The notes below the pieces were generated by a model that was given only the letters and a program-made list of their open reading frames with translations, did no database searches and was not told the DNA's origin. DNA of 6,388 nucleotides from Candidatus Zixiibacteriota bacterium (GTDB taxonomy: Bacteria; Zixibacteria; MSB-5A5; GN15; FEB-12): assembly GCA_023700785.1 (NCBI GenBank), contig JAMPYH010000162.1:1-6388 (forward strand), in the 5' to 3' direction. The position numbers and the translations under genes are program-made. Shown in pieces: positions 5,798 to 6,388 of the stretch. Position 1 is the stretch's first letter, and every line of letters begins with the position of its first letter.

Positions 5798-5840
5798 GCG
5801 GGTGGCGGCTACCTCATTATGGGAGACAGCCAACACCCGC
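5798..5840 (-). terminator. Interrupted hairpin between dinB-family gene and lipoprotein gene, possible terminator
   Basis: GCGGGTG (5798-5804) pairs with CACCCGC (5834-5840). After a 2x2 internal loop, GGCT (5807-5810) pairs with AGCC (5828-5831), and an optional CTC/GAG pairing lies near the loop. On the minus strand it starts about 30 bases after the stop codon of the DinB-family gene. The bases after it, TAATTCGTTATTC, are U-rich but not a clean tract. A weak or factor-assisted terminator is the best reading. A structured leader of the lipoprotein mRNA is the alternative. Confidence 0.45.
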
Positions 5841-5870
5841 AAATGACAATCCGGTGCACTTCAGGTGAGA

Positions 5871-6335
5871 CTATTTAGACCGCAACGCACGCTTCAGCAG
5901 GCCGATCTGACCGGTATGGTAAAGGTTGTGCCAGAGGGCGCCATGGATCATCTCGCCGTAACTGTACCGCCTTCCCGGCTTTTTCCGGTTCCAGTCGATC
6001 GGCTTGACCTGCGCGATCGCCTTCTGGAGTTTCTTCAGCGCGCTGTCGTAGCGGCGAACAGTAGCGCGCCAGTTGGCGTCAGTCGGTTCGGGCATCGGCG
6101 GATAATCTCCATCGGCCGGCTCATGGACTATCTCCCCCTGGAGTCTGTGGACCACCACGTCCATCCATCCGCTCATGTGCGACACCAGTTCCCAGATAGT
6201 GTGAGCTTCGCCGATCCGTTTTGACGCGTCCTCAGGCGATATCCCTTTGAGGATAGCTCTCAGCGACGGGCCATGCCATGGGCGGCCGGAATGGATTTCC
6301 TTTAATGACGCACTTACCTGCTCTCGCATTTTCAT
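5871..6335 (-). CDS. DinB-family (DinB/YfiT-like) metal-binding four-helix protein
   Basis: This 154-residue cytoplasmic protein has the usual length for the family. DinB/YfiT folds are four-helix bundles that bind a divalent metal through three histidines, and several members are thiol-dependent transferases. The triad is visible: His53 in ELVSHMSGW (49-57), and His136 and His140 in GALWHNLYHTGQI (132-144). An additional His131 lies just before. This HNxYHxGQI ending is typical of the DinB superfamily. The substrate is unknown, and thiol transfer or stress/detoxification is only the general family theme. The ATG at 6335 is preceded by GGAG with a five-base spacer. Only about 50 bp upstream are in the window and no clear promoter is visible there. 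Confidence 0.88.
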   Translation of the reverse strand: MKMREQVSASLKEIHSGRPWHGPSLRAILKGISPEDASKRIGEAHTIWELVSHMSGWMDVVVHRLQGEIVHEPADGDYPPMPEPTDANWRATVRRYDSALKKLQKAIAQVKPIDWNRKKPGRRYSYGEMIHGALWHNLYHTGQIGLLKRALRSK

Positions 6336-6340
6336 CGCAT

Positions 6341-6346
6341 CTCCGG
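6341..6346 (-). promoter_or_regulatory. Shine-Dalgarno site of the DinB-family gene
   Basis: CCGGAG on the minus strand ends five bases (ATGCG) before ATG 6335. It supports that start over the in-frame ATG two codons later (6329). Confidence 0.65.
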
Positions 6347-6388
6347 TAAAGACGTTTGTCTGGTTTGAGGGTGGTTTACTTTCAGACC

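Overview
The window comes from a moderately GC-rich bacterium with a diderm-type envelope. The evidence is a DsbD/ScsB-type periplasmic thiol reductase, a secreted redoxin and a lipoprotein with a lipobox, plus AAGGAG, GGAGAG and GGAG Shine-Dalgarno sites. The lipoprotein's threonine/aspartate-rich (DTV)n linker and the protein flavour suggest a lineage in or near the FCB superphylum, for example candidate Zixibacteria. That assignment is a guess from style, since there is no marker gene here.

Layout, left to right. At 1-2372, on the minus strand, is a two-gene unit: a DsbD/ScsB-like electron-transfer membrane protein, then a secreted redoxin cut off by the left edge. They overlap by ATGA, so they are probably translationally coupled. 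Together they look like a route carrying cytoplasmic reducing power across the inner membrane to an envelope thioredoxin-fold or peroxiredoxin-type protein. At 2373-2707 is a divergent intergenic region of 335 bp without a convincing gene. Its dsbD-proximal part holds a run of inverted repeats. At 2708-4099 (+) is a sodium:solute symporter with a choline-transporter-like flavour. Its 3' end overlaps by 18 bp the 3' end of a convergent minus-strand crotonase (4082-4840), which resembles delta3,delta2-enoyl-CoA isomerases. At 4913-4951 is a strong minus-strand intrinsic terminator ending the next gene, a predicted lipoprotein (5003-5683) of unknown function. That protein has a striking beta-periodic DTV repeat stalk and an aromatic-rich C-terminal region. 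A second, weaker hairpin (5798-5840) separates it from a DinB-family metal-binding protein (5871-6335, minus).

Apart from the dsbD-redoxin pair, the genes look like independent transcription units rather than one pathway. I see no rRNA, tRNA, CRISPR array, insertion sequence or phage signature. I also see no clearly undescribed multi-gene system. The least explained items are the DTV-repeat lipoprotein and the cluster of dyads upstream of dsbD.
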